Positions 40,671 to 52,531 of a DNA stretch of 64,000 nt are shown here, one piece after another (positions within the stretch are counted from its first letter, which is position 1; the number at the start of each line of letters is the position of its first letter). The translations under genes and the position numbers were made by a program. The notes below the pieces were generated by a model that saw only the letters and a list, made by a program, of their open reading frames with translations, was not told the origin of the DNA and did not search any database. The stretch comes from Charina bottae (taxonomy: Eukaryota > Chordata > Lepidosauria > Squamata > Charinaidae): assembly GCA_023362775.1 (NCBI GenBank), contig JALMGJ010000011.1, positions 17,844,001 through 17,908,000 on the forward strand, written 5' to 3'.

Positions 40671-43600
40671 GTGAGTACCGTAGCAGCAGGCGAGAGCCGT
40701 TTGGGGCGCGTTGGAAGGCAGCAGGCAGCTCCGCTCCGGGCGCCGTCCTGTTGCGTCCCGCGTCCCGCGCACCTTGCACCTTGGCCGCGGACCATTTCTC
40801 GCGTTCCCGCCCCGGGTTGGAGCGGAGTCTCGTTTGGCAGCAGCCAAGGCTTGAGGCTGAGCGGGAACAACCGCCGCTAATCTCCCTTGGTGGGCGGGCC
40901 TTTTAAGTTTCCAGTCCTCACGAGCCAAGTTGGCTTTGCAGAGGGGGAAATAAAGCAAGAGCTCCTTGCTTGGGTCAGCGAAGAACTTGGTGGCTTTGAT
41001 CGGAGGGGATGGAGGCCGCCCCAAAGCTGGGCTCCGTCAGGTGTTCTGGTGGGGCGGCTGAATGGAGAGTAAGCTCATGGCAGCGAATAACTGTTGTGAT
41101 TCACCCCTGGCCGTCGGATCCAGAAATATATTTCTTAAAATACAGGGGCTGTGGCTCACCTGGGCTTGGTCGTCCATGTGCTTGAGGCTGGGGGAGGGGG
41201 GGGGTTCATCTCCAAGGAAAGACTTCCTGCTGTAAGAAATTATTTTCTTAATCCTGTTTCTTCCAGGTGTAATTTTGATTTTCTTTTGAAAGATCTTCAC
41301 AGTGTGGCATACTCAGAGTTTCAGTTGAAGTCTAGAGCTAAGCTAATCTGTGATTATTAACGGAGAACCCCAAACCTACAACTCTATGCTCTGTTCCTGG
41401 ATCTTAGGGAGTTGTGGTTTACTGCACTCCCATGCTTTGGGTCGGGATGACAGCTCTCCTTATTTCTGAACGCTTCTCGGTTTTATGAACACTTACTGGT
41501 TTCCCATCCTTCTTCCTGAAACCAGTATTATTAGGAGAGGGCGGCTTGCCTGTTAGATTGCAAGAGGGCAAAGGTCTGTATTGGGAAAACACAGACAGAA
41601 AGAGAAAGGGGTGGAAATATTTCTTGGAATGTCTCAAGGAAGAAGAGTTGCCATCTTATTTTTCCCCGCTGGAGCTTTTGTGCTTTCGGAAAAACTCGGC
41701 GGATATTCCACAAGGAAAGTTGCTTGGCTGTGGTTGCATCTCTAGGCCTGGGAGAGCCGCGCTTGCTGTATTTCTGCCTGCCAGAATTTAAGAACTAAAG
41801 CTGCAACATTAGTTAGTCTCTGCTAAGTATTTAAAAGGAAGGGCTTGTCAGAATCGGAACCTGTTGCCCGATGTGTGAGATCCTTTTTAGTTACTCTTTG
41901 AAAAAGGTTTAACTATTTAACTCCAGGCCTGCATCCTTTCTGACAGATGTAGAAATATAGCGGTATCTGTCTGAGGTGAGAAGTTGGAGTTCGTCTTTTT
42001 CTTCTGTGAGGAAATGTGTCCTTGGAGCCAAAAAAATCATTATCTCCTTTTTGACTGCTACACCCACCGTTTTACGAAGGATACAGCCAATGGGCTTGTC
42101 TTCTGAAACTTCCATTATCTTCTTCCATCAAACCCGAAACTCCTGGTAATCAAATACACTTCAGAGAAGAGGCATTAAACTCCAGGCACTTGGGAACAGT
42201 GGGTCCTGGAGCGTTTTGCATATGGGAGTGTTCACGTTTGTGTGTGTCCTTTCAAGCCTGCAGTTGGCCAGATTATGTCTGTAATCAAACAGAATAAGGA
42301 AATAAGATATAAGATGCTCTGGCCCTCAGGGCTCATCGAGGCAGCAGTGCCAGTTTTCAGTCCTGGAAAATGAGACCAAAGCCAGCAGCGTCCTTTTCTT
42401 CACCCTGAGCCACTACAACCAAACCCTGCACTCAAGAGTAACGGATGTAATTTTCTAGGCTTTGATACTTCCTTGTTTCAAAATCCTGCCACAGAAGATC
42501 GGGATTGTCGGGCCAAATATTTTTATTGGGTTGGCAAAGAGGGAGAGTAATTTTGCCAAGCATAAAACACAAATTTAAGTTACTTCCAACAACTGAGATC
42601 TGCAAAAAAAAACCCACGGTTTAGTCCATAAGAAGTCAAGTTATATCAGGTTGGTTCACGCGTTGCGTTGAGACATGGTGGGACTTGCTTCGTTTCAGCC
42701 GCGTGAGATGTATGAACCCAGCCATTGTGGTATGTAAATCAATAAAACAATACAATAGAAACAATCTCCTTAAATAAATAATTAAAAGTGTATTGTCGAA
42801 TAATTAAATAATTAAAAGCTTATAGCTTATTGTTAAGTAGAAACAAGGATATCATGGTTTAGTCAAACCATTAAAAAAAGGTAAAGGTTCCCCCCGCACC
42901 TTTGTGCAGTCGTGTCCGACTCTAGGGGCCGGTGCTCATCTCCGTTTCTTAGCTGGAGCCAGTGTTGTCCGAAGATGCTTCTGCGGTCATGTGGCCGGCA
43001 TGACACGCGTGGAACGCTGTTACCTACCCACCGAAGTGGTACCTATTAATCTACTTGCATTTGCATGCTTTCGAATTGCTAGGTTGGCAAGAGCTGGGGC
43101 GAGTGCGGGAGCTCACTCCGCACGCAGGGCTAGGGATTCGAACCTCTGAACTTGCGATCTTCCAATCGATAAGCCTGGCGTCTTACCCGCTGAGCCACCA
43201 CGCTTAAAACAAATAGTGACTTAGCACAATGTTGAAGGGAGCACCTGATTGACAGGGGCTCTCCTGGGGTCCTGTCCAATTTGGAGATGCCAAGGATTGA
43301 ACCTAAGTCATTCTGCATGCATTGTGGGTTTTTAATTCCCCCCCCCCCAACCTTTCAGCAGTCTGCGATTGCTGGCCCTGAAGAAGCCGGGCCCCCTTTG
43401 GGCTGTTTTCTCCCAAGGTTAGGATTTCTTCCCCCACCCCACCCCCCACCCCCCAAAAAAATTGTAGTTAATTTTACAAATTTTGGGTCTGAAGGGGCCT
43501 TCATCTTTTAATTATTTATTTAAAAAGATTGTTTTGTATTGTATTGTTTTATTGTACTTTAACTAATGATTTATTCCTGTTTTATTGTAAACCGCCCAGA

Positions 43601-46600
43601 GTCGCGCTCTGAGTGAGATGGGCGGTGACTAAATTTTACATATCAATATGAATAAATAAATAAATATGGATGGCACTGTTCTGAATACGTCAGGACCAGC
43701 ACTCGGAGAATTTAGATTTTTATTGTATCCGTGTTCCTGTTACTAGCAGAGATGCAGAAACTATAGGACAGCGTTGCCTGTTCTTGTTGAGAAAAGGTGC
43801 CTTTGTTGAAATTCTGCCTTTCAGGTAAACGGTGAAAGCAGGAAAATATGGACGTCTCTGGGCCCGTTTATTTCTTGACTGGAAAAAAAATGGTCTAGTT
43901 GAAACTAGCCGTGTCAACATTTTAACACCTTGGGAAATCAAGTTGTGTGGTATTCAGTCTTGCTCGGGTTGAGCCCTGAGAGGTGGGTCGACGTAAGAGG
44001 GCACGGATAGGTCAGACTGGTTTCCTTCAGTGACTTTTTCTCCCTCAGGGTGTGGCAGGTTTGAACGTCATGAACAGGTAGCCCAACAAGTCAGCCTGGG
44101 TCTATTTTTAAACATCCTTGTTGCTCATCCAGCCACAGTCTTGTAATGAAGGATCAGATAGCAGGATTGGCTCGGAGGCCTAGAATTAGCCGCTGGATTT
44201 CAGCGGTGACATCGCAAGGGTCTTTTCAGAGAGTCAGCTTGTGCCCGAGGACTCTGCCCTATTTGGGAGCAGTTTTGGGTGAGCAGTTCCAGGCGCAGGT
44301 TATTCCGCAGACACGTCAGTAAATACAGGAAGCCCCAGACAAGGATGTTGCTGGTCCTTGTTTCAAAATCCTACCATAGGAGATCAGGATTGTTGGACCT
44401 AATATTTTTATGGGGTCCCCAATCGCCAGGGATCCTCCTGGATGAATAATAGTTGGTCAAAAAGGTTAATTTGAACCCGACCTCAGTGGAAGGGCTTGTT
44501 CCCAGAGTCCCATCAAGAGAGTACAATCAGGGGTGGTGGGCAGGGGATTTCCAGCGTGGATAGATGGTGTGGCTCAGACTTTGGCGATTTTGTATGGAAA
44601 ATGCAAGATGAGAAGGTTTATTTAAGCACATTTTGATTATCTAGCTCAGCGTCTCCCAGTTTAGTGGCCTCCAGATGTGTTGGTCTATGACAAGGGTTGG
44701 AAATGGCGGCTCGCGAGCCAGATGCGGCTCCTTGGCCCCTTGAGTGTGGCTCTTCCGCAGCTGAACTCACCCCCGCCCCTTCCACGCGATTGGATCCCGC
44801 CCCCAAACTCTGATGGCCGGCGCTGGAGGAGGGCGATTGATTCTTCCTCCTCCCGCCCTCGGGAGCCTTCCAACTTTCGCCCGAGTCGGGCCGCAAGCGC
44901 CTCTTCCTCCGCCCGCGTTGCAACGGCCGCCCCCGCCGCCCCCCCGAAGCGCTCGCCAGGCAGGCAGGAGAGCGTCGCCATGCCGGGCGCGCTGCGAGAG
45001 GAGACGGCGCAGCTGCTGGGCGACTACGGTCCCGGGGTGGGATTAGCTGGGCTTCGCAAGAGGCCGAACCGAGCCCGGGCTGCCGCGGCGAGCGCCCTCC
45101 CTGCTTTCCAGTGGCTGAAGGACCTGCTAGACCTGGTCTATGATTTCCATTATCCCCAGCCAGCATTTGGTTAAGGAAGGCTATCGGGGTACTCGTGTCT
45201 TAATCTTTTCAACAGAGGCATTGAGATTATGGAATAGTTTAACCTTGGGATCTGCCCCGTTTCTTCACTTTTAGTTTTTAGATACTTGTTGAACTTGGAG
45301 CACTTCTGCACAAGGATTGTGGTTCAGTTCAAAAGCAGCTCCAGACCTCTGTAGTCCATAATATCAGCAGCGTTCAAGAGTTCAGCATTGGGATAGTCGA
45401 AACCACAGAAAAATTAAATTCTTTTCATTTTTTCTTTGAAACACTTTGAAACTCTATGGAGTGTGTGCATGGTTCATTCCCCATTTGTAAGAACTCTTGC
45501 CTCACTTCACCTCCCATCTTCTGAACCTCAGTCACCTTTGCAGGCGTTTCAAGGGGAAAGGTGACTTGATGGCTTTGCAGCTCCCCTTCATAGGAATTGC
45601 TTAGATATGTTTTGGACATACAACCAGACTAGCTAATGCAAAACCTATCCCCCATCCAGGTCACCACAAACCACTTCCAGGTAGAGAACATCATTTTTGG
45701 AAAAGTACTGAATCACCCTCAGAATAATTGGATGGATCCCCCTTGAGGAGAAACAGAATGTTCTGGAATTCTCTGGAATGTAATGTTCCTACTTTTGCAC
45801 ATCCATAAACCACTCAGATACACATGATATGAAATAAGGATGTGGAGGGTGTGTGTAAGCAACATATTCTTTTTCCCTTTTGTGCGGAGTGGAGCTGATG
45901 GGATATTTTGTCACTGCAGGGCTGGGAGAGGGCACTGGTTCAGCGATCAGAGATCATCTTCAAATTGCTTTTGAGGGATTGAATAGTACTTGGTTCTTTA
46001 ATCTGCTCCTTTGCTTCTGGTTTTGCGTACCACGGTGCAGCCTTTAGTAGGTGGGGAGTATTACGTTCAGTGATGAAATGCACATTGAAGAACAAGATTT
46101 GGTCATGTTTCCTATGTCCCTGATGACTCTGTAGCTGGAGTCGATTTCAAAGGAGTTTGGTGTAGCCTGGCAGGGCAGGAAAGCGATTATCAGAAAGCAA
46201 AACTGCCCCAAGAAAAATCTGGGCAGGAGGAGAGAGAGACTGACTCAGATTCCCTAACGCAACCTAAGGAGGAAACTTTGGAAAAGCCCACGAGAAATCA
46301 CCTTTCTCTTTCTGTCAGTATGATGATGTCACCCAGCGTGTAATTTCTAAAATGAAAAGTACACGGGCTTCGGTAGAGTCCGGTATTGAGACTTTTGCTC
46401 TAGAAAGGGCTGTGGCTTTATATTTTATGTCCTATTTCCTGCGCCTTTCGCAAGAGGCAGAAAGCACTGGATCGGGGCAGCTCCCTTCAATGATGTTTCC
46501 GTTTGATTTCCATCCATGGCCCTGCTGTTCAAGGCAGCGTGGCTTGGGAAGGAACATCGAGCAAGTTCTTAGGCACACTGTGCTCGATTCACTTCTTCCC

Positions 46601-49600
46601 AGATGCTCAGTTGTGGCTCAGCCTTGGGCCCAAATTAAGAGAGTAGAGTTAAGGCCATACATTCAGCAGAATCGAGGGGTAATTGGCTTCCTGTGGACAT
46701 TAAAGCAACATGCCGCAGGTGTAGGGGGGTGGGAAAAGGGGTGTCCTAAGGTGAAACCACTTTTCATATACAAGAGGTATAACTGATACAGGTAGTCCTC
46801 GCTTAATGACCACAATTGGGACCAGAATTTTGGTTGCTAAGCGAAGCGGGCATTAAGCAAGTCAGACCCATTTTATGACCTTTTTTGTGGCGGTTGTTAA
46901 GTGAATCACCGAGGACATTAAGTGAACCACATGGTTGTTAAGCGAATCACGTGGTTCCCCATTGATTTTGCTTGCCAGAAGCCAGCTGGGAAGGTTGAAA
47001 ATGGTGATCACATGACCATGTGGCACTGCAATGGTCATAAATGTGAACCAGTTGCCAAGCATCCAAATCGTGATCACGTGACCGCGGAGGCTCTGTGACG
47101 GTCGTGTGAGGACCAATTGCAAGTTGGTTTTTCAGCACTGTTGTAAGTCTGAACTGTCGCTAAACGAATGGTTGTTAAGTGAGGACTACCTGTACATTGC
47201 AAGGTGTATCTTATGTCCTTCTAATATCTTGGTTTTTTTTTCCTTCTTCATGTTTTTCTCCTGTTCCTATTCTGCAGTCATGATAGAGACCAGCACACAA
47301 GAAAGTAAGAGATTTGTGAATATTGCACATTCTATCTATTTTCTTACCTTTCCTGATTCCTTGCTGGCTAATTTAACTCTGCCCTCCCCTCTTCAATTCC
47401 TGTTTTGGATTTGTTCCTAACAATCATGGTTTAGTTATCATACCTCTTTCTGTAGAAATCCTCAGTTCTGTAACTTTTTCAAAATGGGACTCTCATTATC
47501 TATCTGTTCTTGTCCTTTGAGATTGCAGTGACAGCATGCAGATGCTTCCACATGTTACCTTTTCAGCAATAAAAACTGGAAGGCAACTTTAAAGTAAAGA
47601 TAAGAGATTTTTCTGGTTGCTGATTATATTTCTCATTAACCTCCCCTGGGACAGAAGCGGGCTGACGCAGCCCTGGCTAATTTATCCCATGTCTATATTT
47701 GGTGGCCAACAATGAATAAGGTGATACGATGAATTCTAGAATGGATTTTTTTTTTCACTCATGAAAACGTCTTGCCTGTCTGCAGTGTTGTGCGGGGTGC
47801 CTGCCCTGGGACGGATCAAGGGCGGCTTCGATGCTCAAAATGGACAATGGCCGTGGCAGGTCAACCTGAACTTCAACGGTCAACACGTCTGTGGGGCAAC
47901 CCTCATTGCCCCCCAGTGGTTGGTTACAGCCGCACATTGCTTCCCCAAGTAAGTCAAGGCATCCCTGAAAGATGTGGGTGTTGGGAAACGTGGGATGATG
48001 TTGCCTCCCTTAGAGAGGAGGTTTCAGGGGTGCTGGACTCAGTATCCCGGACCCAGGTGACACACTGGTGAGGCATGGTGGAGTTTGTAGAGTGCAGTCA
48101 GCAGAGGATTTTAACTCTCTCTCAACACGGTATGACAACTTGGCCATTGCCGCCGCTGCTGCTGCTAGCCACCTTTTGGCTGCATTACTTTAAAAGCACC
48201 CCTGTCAATTGTGAGATCAAGGCAGAGGGAGGGGTTATAGCTCAGGCCACACTATGCCACTTTCTATTTGGTGAAACTCGTTAGCTGTAGATTCAAGGCA
48301 GAAAAGGAGGTTATTTTCATACTTTCCACTAGTTTTATTTATTTAATTAATTTATTTATTTTTCAAATTTGTGTCACCGCCCATCTCCCCCAAAAGAGGG
48401 ACTCTGGGCGGTTTACAATAAACGCAGCATTAAAACAATAAATATACTAAAATACAATTTCCAAACCTAAATACAAAACAAAAACACATATAAAATCCAA
48501 GTGGTGCAAGGTATCTAACACAGTGAGGAGGGCTCTACGGCACCAGCCACCCCCAAGGATGGCTACTCGTCTTCCCACCCCAGGCGAGGCGGCAGAGCCA
48601 AGTCTTCAATTTTCTGCGGAAGTCCAGGAGAGAGGGGGCCTGCCTCACCTCCGGGGGCAGAATGTTCCAGAGGGCGGGAGCCACAGCAGAGAAGGCCCGC
48701 TTCCTGGACCCCGCCAAGCGAAATTCTCTCACGGACAGGGTCCATAACATGCCCTCTCTGCATGATCGGGTGGGGCGGGTCGATGTGATAGGGATGAGAC
48801 GGTCCCTCAGGTAGCCTGGACCCATGCCATGTAGGGCTTTAAAGATAATAACCAACATTTTGAATTGGACCCGGAAGCAAACTGGCACCCAGTGCAGCTC
48901 GCATAATAATGGCGTCACATGTGCCGATCTTGGGGCACCAATAATTGCCTGCGCTGCTCCATTCTGGACCAGCTGAAGCTTCTGAATACTTTTCAAGGGT
49001 AGCCCCATGTAAAGCGCATTGCAATAGTCTATATGGGAGATGACCAGGGCATGAGTGACTGTTCGAAGGGCTTCTCGTTCTAGTTTGTGGGACTCACGGG
49101 CATAAGAGATAATAATGATCTCAGTGGCTTCTATAAATGTAATGATAAACTAATATAATACAGTTCAGTGCAGTCACATTAGCTTGATGCAGCCTTACAG
49201 TTAAGAGGTAGTATATATTTAAACGTCTGGAAAAAAAACCTCAAGTGGATGATTCTTGCCCTCTTGCCATGTTTGGGTACTTCCTAGGGAAATCTGCCTG
49301 GCCCCTGTTGGAGACAGAGGAGTGGGCCTTGTGGGTCTTGATGCAGCAGGGATGATCTTGCAACCCCAGGATCTCAGACATGTCCTCTGATGCAAACCAC
49401 CTTCCTCTCTACAGGGTGAACCCGATTGATAGGTATGAAGCAACACTGGGGGCCTTCCAGCTGAAAAACCCCTCACCAGACATCCAAGTGAAGCTTGTGC
49501 AGGAAGTGATTAAGCACCCCGACTTTGATGAAGATGAAGGCTCTCAAGGGGACATTGCCCTGGTGAAACTCAAAGGAGCGATTTCTTATACTCGGACTGT

Positions 49601-50589
49601 ACGGCCAATCTGCCTGCCTGCCTCTTCAGTCACCTTCCCAAGTGGCATGAACTGCACTGTCACCGGCTGGGGGAATGTCCTTGCATCTAGTAAGGATGAA
49701 AGATTTTATCTACAGGCTGTAATCCCTGTTCGTTCCCAAATCTGGTGCCCTTGGATGGTGGTGGTACTAAAATTTCTCATCAGCTAACTGGATAAATGTG
49801 GCACTTATAGCTTCAGTGTACCCAAAGGACGCTGGGTTTTTTATTTTCTGATATAATGTGTTCAAGGACGCCAATATATCTGAAATGGTAAACCATTTCT
49901 GTATAACTGGTGCAAATCCTTCCCGGCATAATCAGGGTTTAGTTTTCCTCCTATCTCATCCCAGACATGTTTGTGGAGTCCTTGGTGCTCTCTGAAACTT
50001 GTTGTTTTCTTGCAGACGTTTCATTGCCAGGCTAGGCAACATCTTCAGTGCGAAAAGGGAGTGGGACTTGCTCTCTGTTTATATACCGTGGCTTGTCCTG
50101 CTTGTGTTGGTGGGGGTGTTGTTCTCCCCTTAGGAGTTCCTTGATTGGGCTGTTGTTTGCTGCTTGGTTGATTGACTTGAGTTAATAGTTCCTCGTCAGT
50201 CAATCAACCAAGTAGCAAACAACAGCCCAATCAAGGAACTCCTAAGGGGAGAACAACACCCCCACCAACACAAGCAGGACAAGCCACGGTATATAAACAG
50301 AGAGCAAGTTCCACTCCCTTTTCGCACTGAAGATGTTGCCTAGTCTGGCAATGAAAGGTCTGCAAGAAAACTACAAGGCTCAGAGAGCACCAAGGACTCC
50401 ACATTTAAACCCTGAGCTACAAATATTCTCTTTGATTGGTACCAGACATGTTTGTCCAATTTTGCATTAGGCAATTGATTTGGGGTATCCAATGTTTCAT
50501 TTGCACAGCATCATTTTTCTTTTTATCAAAACTAAAAGGAGCTAGCTAGGATATAAACATGTAAAATAAAACCATAAAACAAAACATTA

Positions 50590-50630
<41 letters not shown>

Positions 50631-52531
50631 CAGAACAGCAGTTGGAAAACTTCTAGAGGGTGCAGGCAAGGCTTTGGGGGGCTTCAAACAGCCCTGGTTG
50701 CCTGAAATTACAGTGCCATCTCCTAGACAATAGCTTTGAAGCCGTTAATGGGAAAATGCAGAAGAAGGCAAGCCAATGTTCAGAATGCTTGAGAAACTTC
50801 CTTTACCAGAAACAAAAGGCTTTAGAAAAAAGGTTAGGGATGCTTTAGCTTGGAAAAAAGTTGACTGATCAAGGTGTATATAGTAAAGTCACGCATGGCA
50901 TGGAGAAAGTTTGCAGGGAGAAGATTTTTCAGAAGGTTTCTGAAAATCCTTGGATCAGGCGGGGCTCACTGAATGAAGCTGATTGGGAAGAGATTTAGAA
51001 TAGAGAAGAGAAAGGGCATCTTTACTCCGCATGTAATTAATCTGTGAAATTCATTACCACAAGAATGGTGGTGGCTACTAACTTGGATGGGGATTGGGTT
51101 GGATTCATTCACGGAGAATAGCTCTATCAGGAGCTGTTGGTCTTGGAGACTGAATGTTGCTTCTGGGTTGGGGACAGGGTCTCCAAATGGGAGCTGCAAG
51201 GGAAGAACAGGAGAAGTGGGGCATGGCTCCGTCTTCTGCTAGTGAGCATTCCAGAGACATCTGGTTGGGGGAGAGAAAATGCTGGGCCAAGGTACATGTT
51301 CGACTGATCCAGGAGGAGGTATTCTTATGGTTACCTGAGGTTGGCCGGCAGTTGCAGAGGAGGCCACCTGGCTTCTGGGAAGTCCTGCAATCCAGCACTC
51401 CTTTGTTTGGAATTCCACACCTGAAGGAAGACTGCCCCTCCTACTTACTCATAAGACACACATCCTCCAGGATGTCTTGCCTCCACACTGACTCTACCAT
51501 CTCCTTCCCTGTAGCGACCCTCCCCGTTCCCATGACGCTGCAACAGCTCCAAGTGCCCATCATTGGTCTGGAGACGTGCAAGTGCCTGTACAGAAAGAAC
51601 CCGGATCCCGAGGAACCCCACATCCTCCACAGTGACATGATGTGTGCTGGCTTTGCAGAAGGCAAGAAAGATGCCTGTCAGGTGAGAACAGCTAGGGGAG
51701 AGGAGATTGGGAGTGCCATTAATTGGCAAAGGGCGGTGGTGGTGGTGGTAGAACACGAGATCCTGAAAACCAGCCTCTGCATGGGTTCTCAGTCATCTTA
51801 TGAGGGTTGTGCAGGAAAACGTGCCTTTATTAGATGAGGTCCTGTGCTAATGAGCAGTTGGGTATTCCAGCGCTATAGGCTAGACCACTGTTTCTCAACC
51901 TTGGCAACTTTAAGATGTGTGGACTTCAACTCCCAGAATTCTGGTTAGCTGGGGAATTCTGGGAGTTGAAGTCCACACATCTTAAAAGTTGTCAAGTTTG
52001 AAAAGCGCTGCTGTAACCTCTCCCCATTTCTGACCTCTCTTAATATTATCAGACAGTTGTTAGCCTGTGTACTTGCAGGCTCTCTACTTCACTTCCTTTG
52101 CAAAGCAAAAAAACAACCCCCCCCCACGGCTTAATTCCTTTTGTTTTTCCTAGGGTGATTCCGGAGGCCCCCTTTCCTGTCGCATTGGCACCGCCTGGTT
52201 ACTGGCTGGTGTCGTGAGCTGGGGAGACAGCTGCGGGGCTGTCAATAGGCCCGGTGTTTACATCCGCACTTCTGTCTACGCCAACTGGATCAAGGAAAAA
52301 GTCCCAGAAGTGAAGCTTAATGAAGCGACAGCCGATATAGAGCCCGTCTCTGAAGTGGGCTTGTGCTCCAACACTACAAGGCAGGATGGACCTTACGATG
52401 ACATCCAAGCCCCACCAGGCTGGAGCCAGCCTCTTGACCCAAACAGCGGCTCTTCCAACAATTCCAGTGCCACAGCCTGCGTGGCTAGTCTGCCGCTTCT
52501 TTTCCTTCTCCTTCAGAGCTGCCTGTGGTAA
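40607..52531 (+). CDS. PRSS8: Prostasin-like serine protease, complete
   Basis: Six exons (40607-40670, 47278-47304, 47786-47948, 49415-49689, 51515-51681, 52154-52531) give 357 residues plus stop, or 348 if the 27 nt exon is skipped; human prostasin is 343. It is an S1 trypsin-like protease of epithelial membranes; prostasin is known to act on ENaC and matriptase pathways. Visible are a signal peptide (Leu-rich, residues 1-21), activation site LGR-IKGG (Arg40/Ile41), catalytic His81 (TAAHC), Asp131 (GDIAL) and Ser235 (GDSGGP), and Asp229 six residues before Ser, giving Arg/Lys specificity. The C-terminal hydrophobic tail (about 340-357, [11 protein letters not shown]) after a Ser/Asn-rich stretch suggests a GPI anchor. 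The phrases [20 protein letters not shown] and [15 protein letters not shown] favour PRSS8; PRSS27 or PRSS22 are alternatives. Confidence 0.92.
40671..42870. other. PRSS8 intron 1, left part, nothing firm identified
   Basis: GC-rich DNA just after exon 1 grades into ordinary intron. No repeat end or exon is recognised. Confidence 0.45.
42877..43204 (-). mobile_element. Sauria-type tRNA-derived SINE, antisense
   Basis: On the minus strand it shows the box A region (gtggctcagcgggtaag), box B (ggttcgaatccctag) and tail ggaacctttacctttttt. It is the same family as 19436-19770 in opposite orientation. Confidence 0.88.
43500..43672 (+). mobile_element. CR1-like LINE 3' end, sense
   Basis: tttattgtaaaccgcccaga and gtgagatgggcggtg are followed by an (AATA)n tail, the sense form of the termini seen at 5457 and 11432. 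Confidence 0.75.
43673..44640. other. PRSS8 intron 1, middle part, nothing identified
   Basis: Only short ORFs are present, with no splice support or recognisable repeat end. Confidence 0.45.
44691..45133. mobile_element. GC-rich insertion of unknown origin between 10 bp direct repeats
   Basis: TGGTCTATGA occurs at 44681-44690 and 45134-45143. Removing one copy plus the 443 bp between restores a continuous common repeat (ccagatgtgt... tttccattatccccagcc). The insert begins caagggttggaaatggcggc, resembling an hAT left end, but no matching right terminal repeat is seen. It is CpG-rich and open for 165 codons on + and 182 on -. Its interior has an ATG at 44980 ([16 protein letters not shown]). 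It may be a transposon carrying captured host promoter or exon DNA. I recognise no protein family. Confidence 0.5.
45144..46788. other. PRSS8 intron 1, no gene seen
   Basis: The rest of the host repeat ends near 45175. The remainder has one 144-codon ORF (46352-46786) with no domain features or splice support. Confidence 0.45.
46789..47192. mobile_element. TA-flanked MITE (CAGGTAGTCC termini)
   Basis: Full-length copy with caggtagtcctcgcttaatg and the complement of taagtgaggactacctg, flanked by TA. It ends 85 bp before the candidate exon 2. Confidence 0.85.
47278..47304 (+). CDS. PRSS8: Candidate 27 nt PRSS8-like exon 2
   Basis: A long pyrimidine tract ending ctattctgcag and a donor gtaaga bracket 27 nt encoding VMIETSTQE in the frame and phase of exons 1 and 3. 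Skipping it also keeps the frame (VLCGV instead of ...EMLCGV). A short second exon is usual in this protease group. Confidence 0.55.
47786..47948 (+). CDS. PRSS8: PRSS8-like exon (activation site, catalytic His)
   Basis: The acceptor is gtctgcag and the donor is gtaagt. It encodes [20 protein letters not shown], with the activation Arg-Ile bond, through [15 protein letters not shown]. Confidence 0.95.
48335..49110 (-). mobile_element. CR1/L3-like LINE, 3' end with polymerase C-terminus, antisense
   Basis: The minus strand is open for about 157 codons from 49008. It contains [49 protein letters not shown] and [18 protein letters not shown], all typical of the CR1-clade polymerase end. It is followed by the 3'UTR terminus (ctgggcggtttacaataaac on +). 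It lies in the intron between the catalytic His and Asp exons of PRSS8. Confidence 0.85.
49415..49689 (+). CDS. PRSS8: PRSS8-like exon (catalytic Asp)
   Basis: The acceptor is ctctctacag and the donor is gtaagg. It encodes [21 protein letters not shown] with the catalytic Asp, VRPICLPA and TVTGWGNV. Confidence 0.95.
49975..50441. mobile_element. Fold-back Penelope-like element with two hammerhead-like cores, 14 bp TSD
   Basis: Two inverted arms (about 49975-50185 and 50193-50404) meet near 50189. CCAGACATGTTTGT flanks at 49961-49974 and 50442-50455. On - (50048 down to 50019) the core reads CTGAAGA, stem ttgcc/ggcaa, GAAACGTC. On + (50327-50356) it reads CTGAAGA, the same stem, GAAA, then GGTC. 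This arrangement fits the minimal hammerhead core (CUGANGA, helix II, GAAA) carried by Penelope-like elements. Family assignment is by motif. Confidence 0.65.
50592..50631. repeat. (GAT)n trinucleotide microsatellite
   Basis: About thirteen perfect GAT units lie in a PRSS8 intron. Confidence 0.95.
51515..51681 (+). CDS. PRSS8: PRSS8-like exon (specificity Asp)
   Basis: The acceptor is ttccctgtag and the donor is gtgaga. It encodes [20 protein letters not shown] through [15 protein letters not shown]. The Asp in KKDACQ is the trypsin S1 determinant. Confidence 0.95.
51886..52010. mobile_element. Palindromic hAT-like MITE in the last PRSS8 intron
   Basis: The left arm cactgtttctcaaccttggc and a more diverged right arm flank the shared gaattctgggagttg core. 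No clear TSD is seen. Confidence 0.8.
52154..52531 (+). CDS. PRSS8: PRSS8-like terminal exon (catalytic Ser, GPI-type tail)
   Basis: The acceptor is tttttcctag. It starts GDSGGPLSC, continues VVSWGDSCG and [15 protein letters not shown], then a Pro/Ser/Asn-rich stem and a hydrophobic end before TAA at 52529-52531. Confidence 0.96.
   Translation, partial: GDSGGPLSCRIGTAWLLAGVVSWGDSCGAVNRPGVYIRTSVYANWIKEKVPEVKLNEATADIEPVSEVGLCSNTTRQDGPYDDIQAPPGWSQPLDPNSGSSNNSSATACVASLPLLFLLLQSCLW

Noticed and set aside
40112..41024. Long GC-rich ORFs on both strands around the PRSS8 first exon
   Set aside because: High GC lowers stop frequency; they overlap in all frames and are shadows of the CpG-rich leader and exon 1.
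48535..49008. 157-codon minus-strand ORF as a host gene
   Set aside because: Its peptide is the C-terminal polymerase region of a CR1-type LINE.
51154..51837. 227-codon plus-strand ORF as a separate gene
   Set aside because: It covers a PRSS8 exon (51515-51681) and continues into both flanking introns in the same frame.
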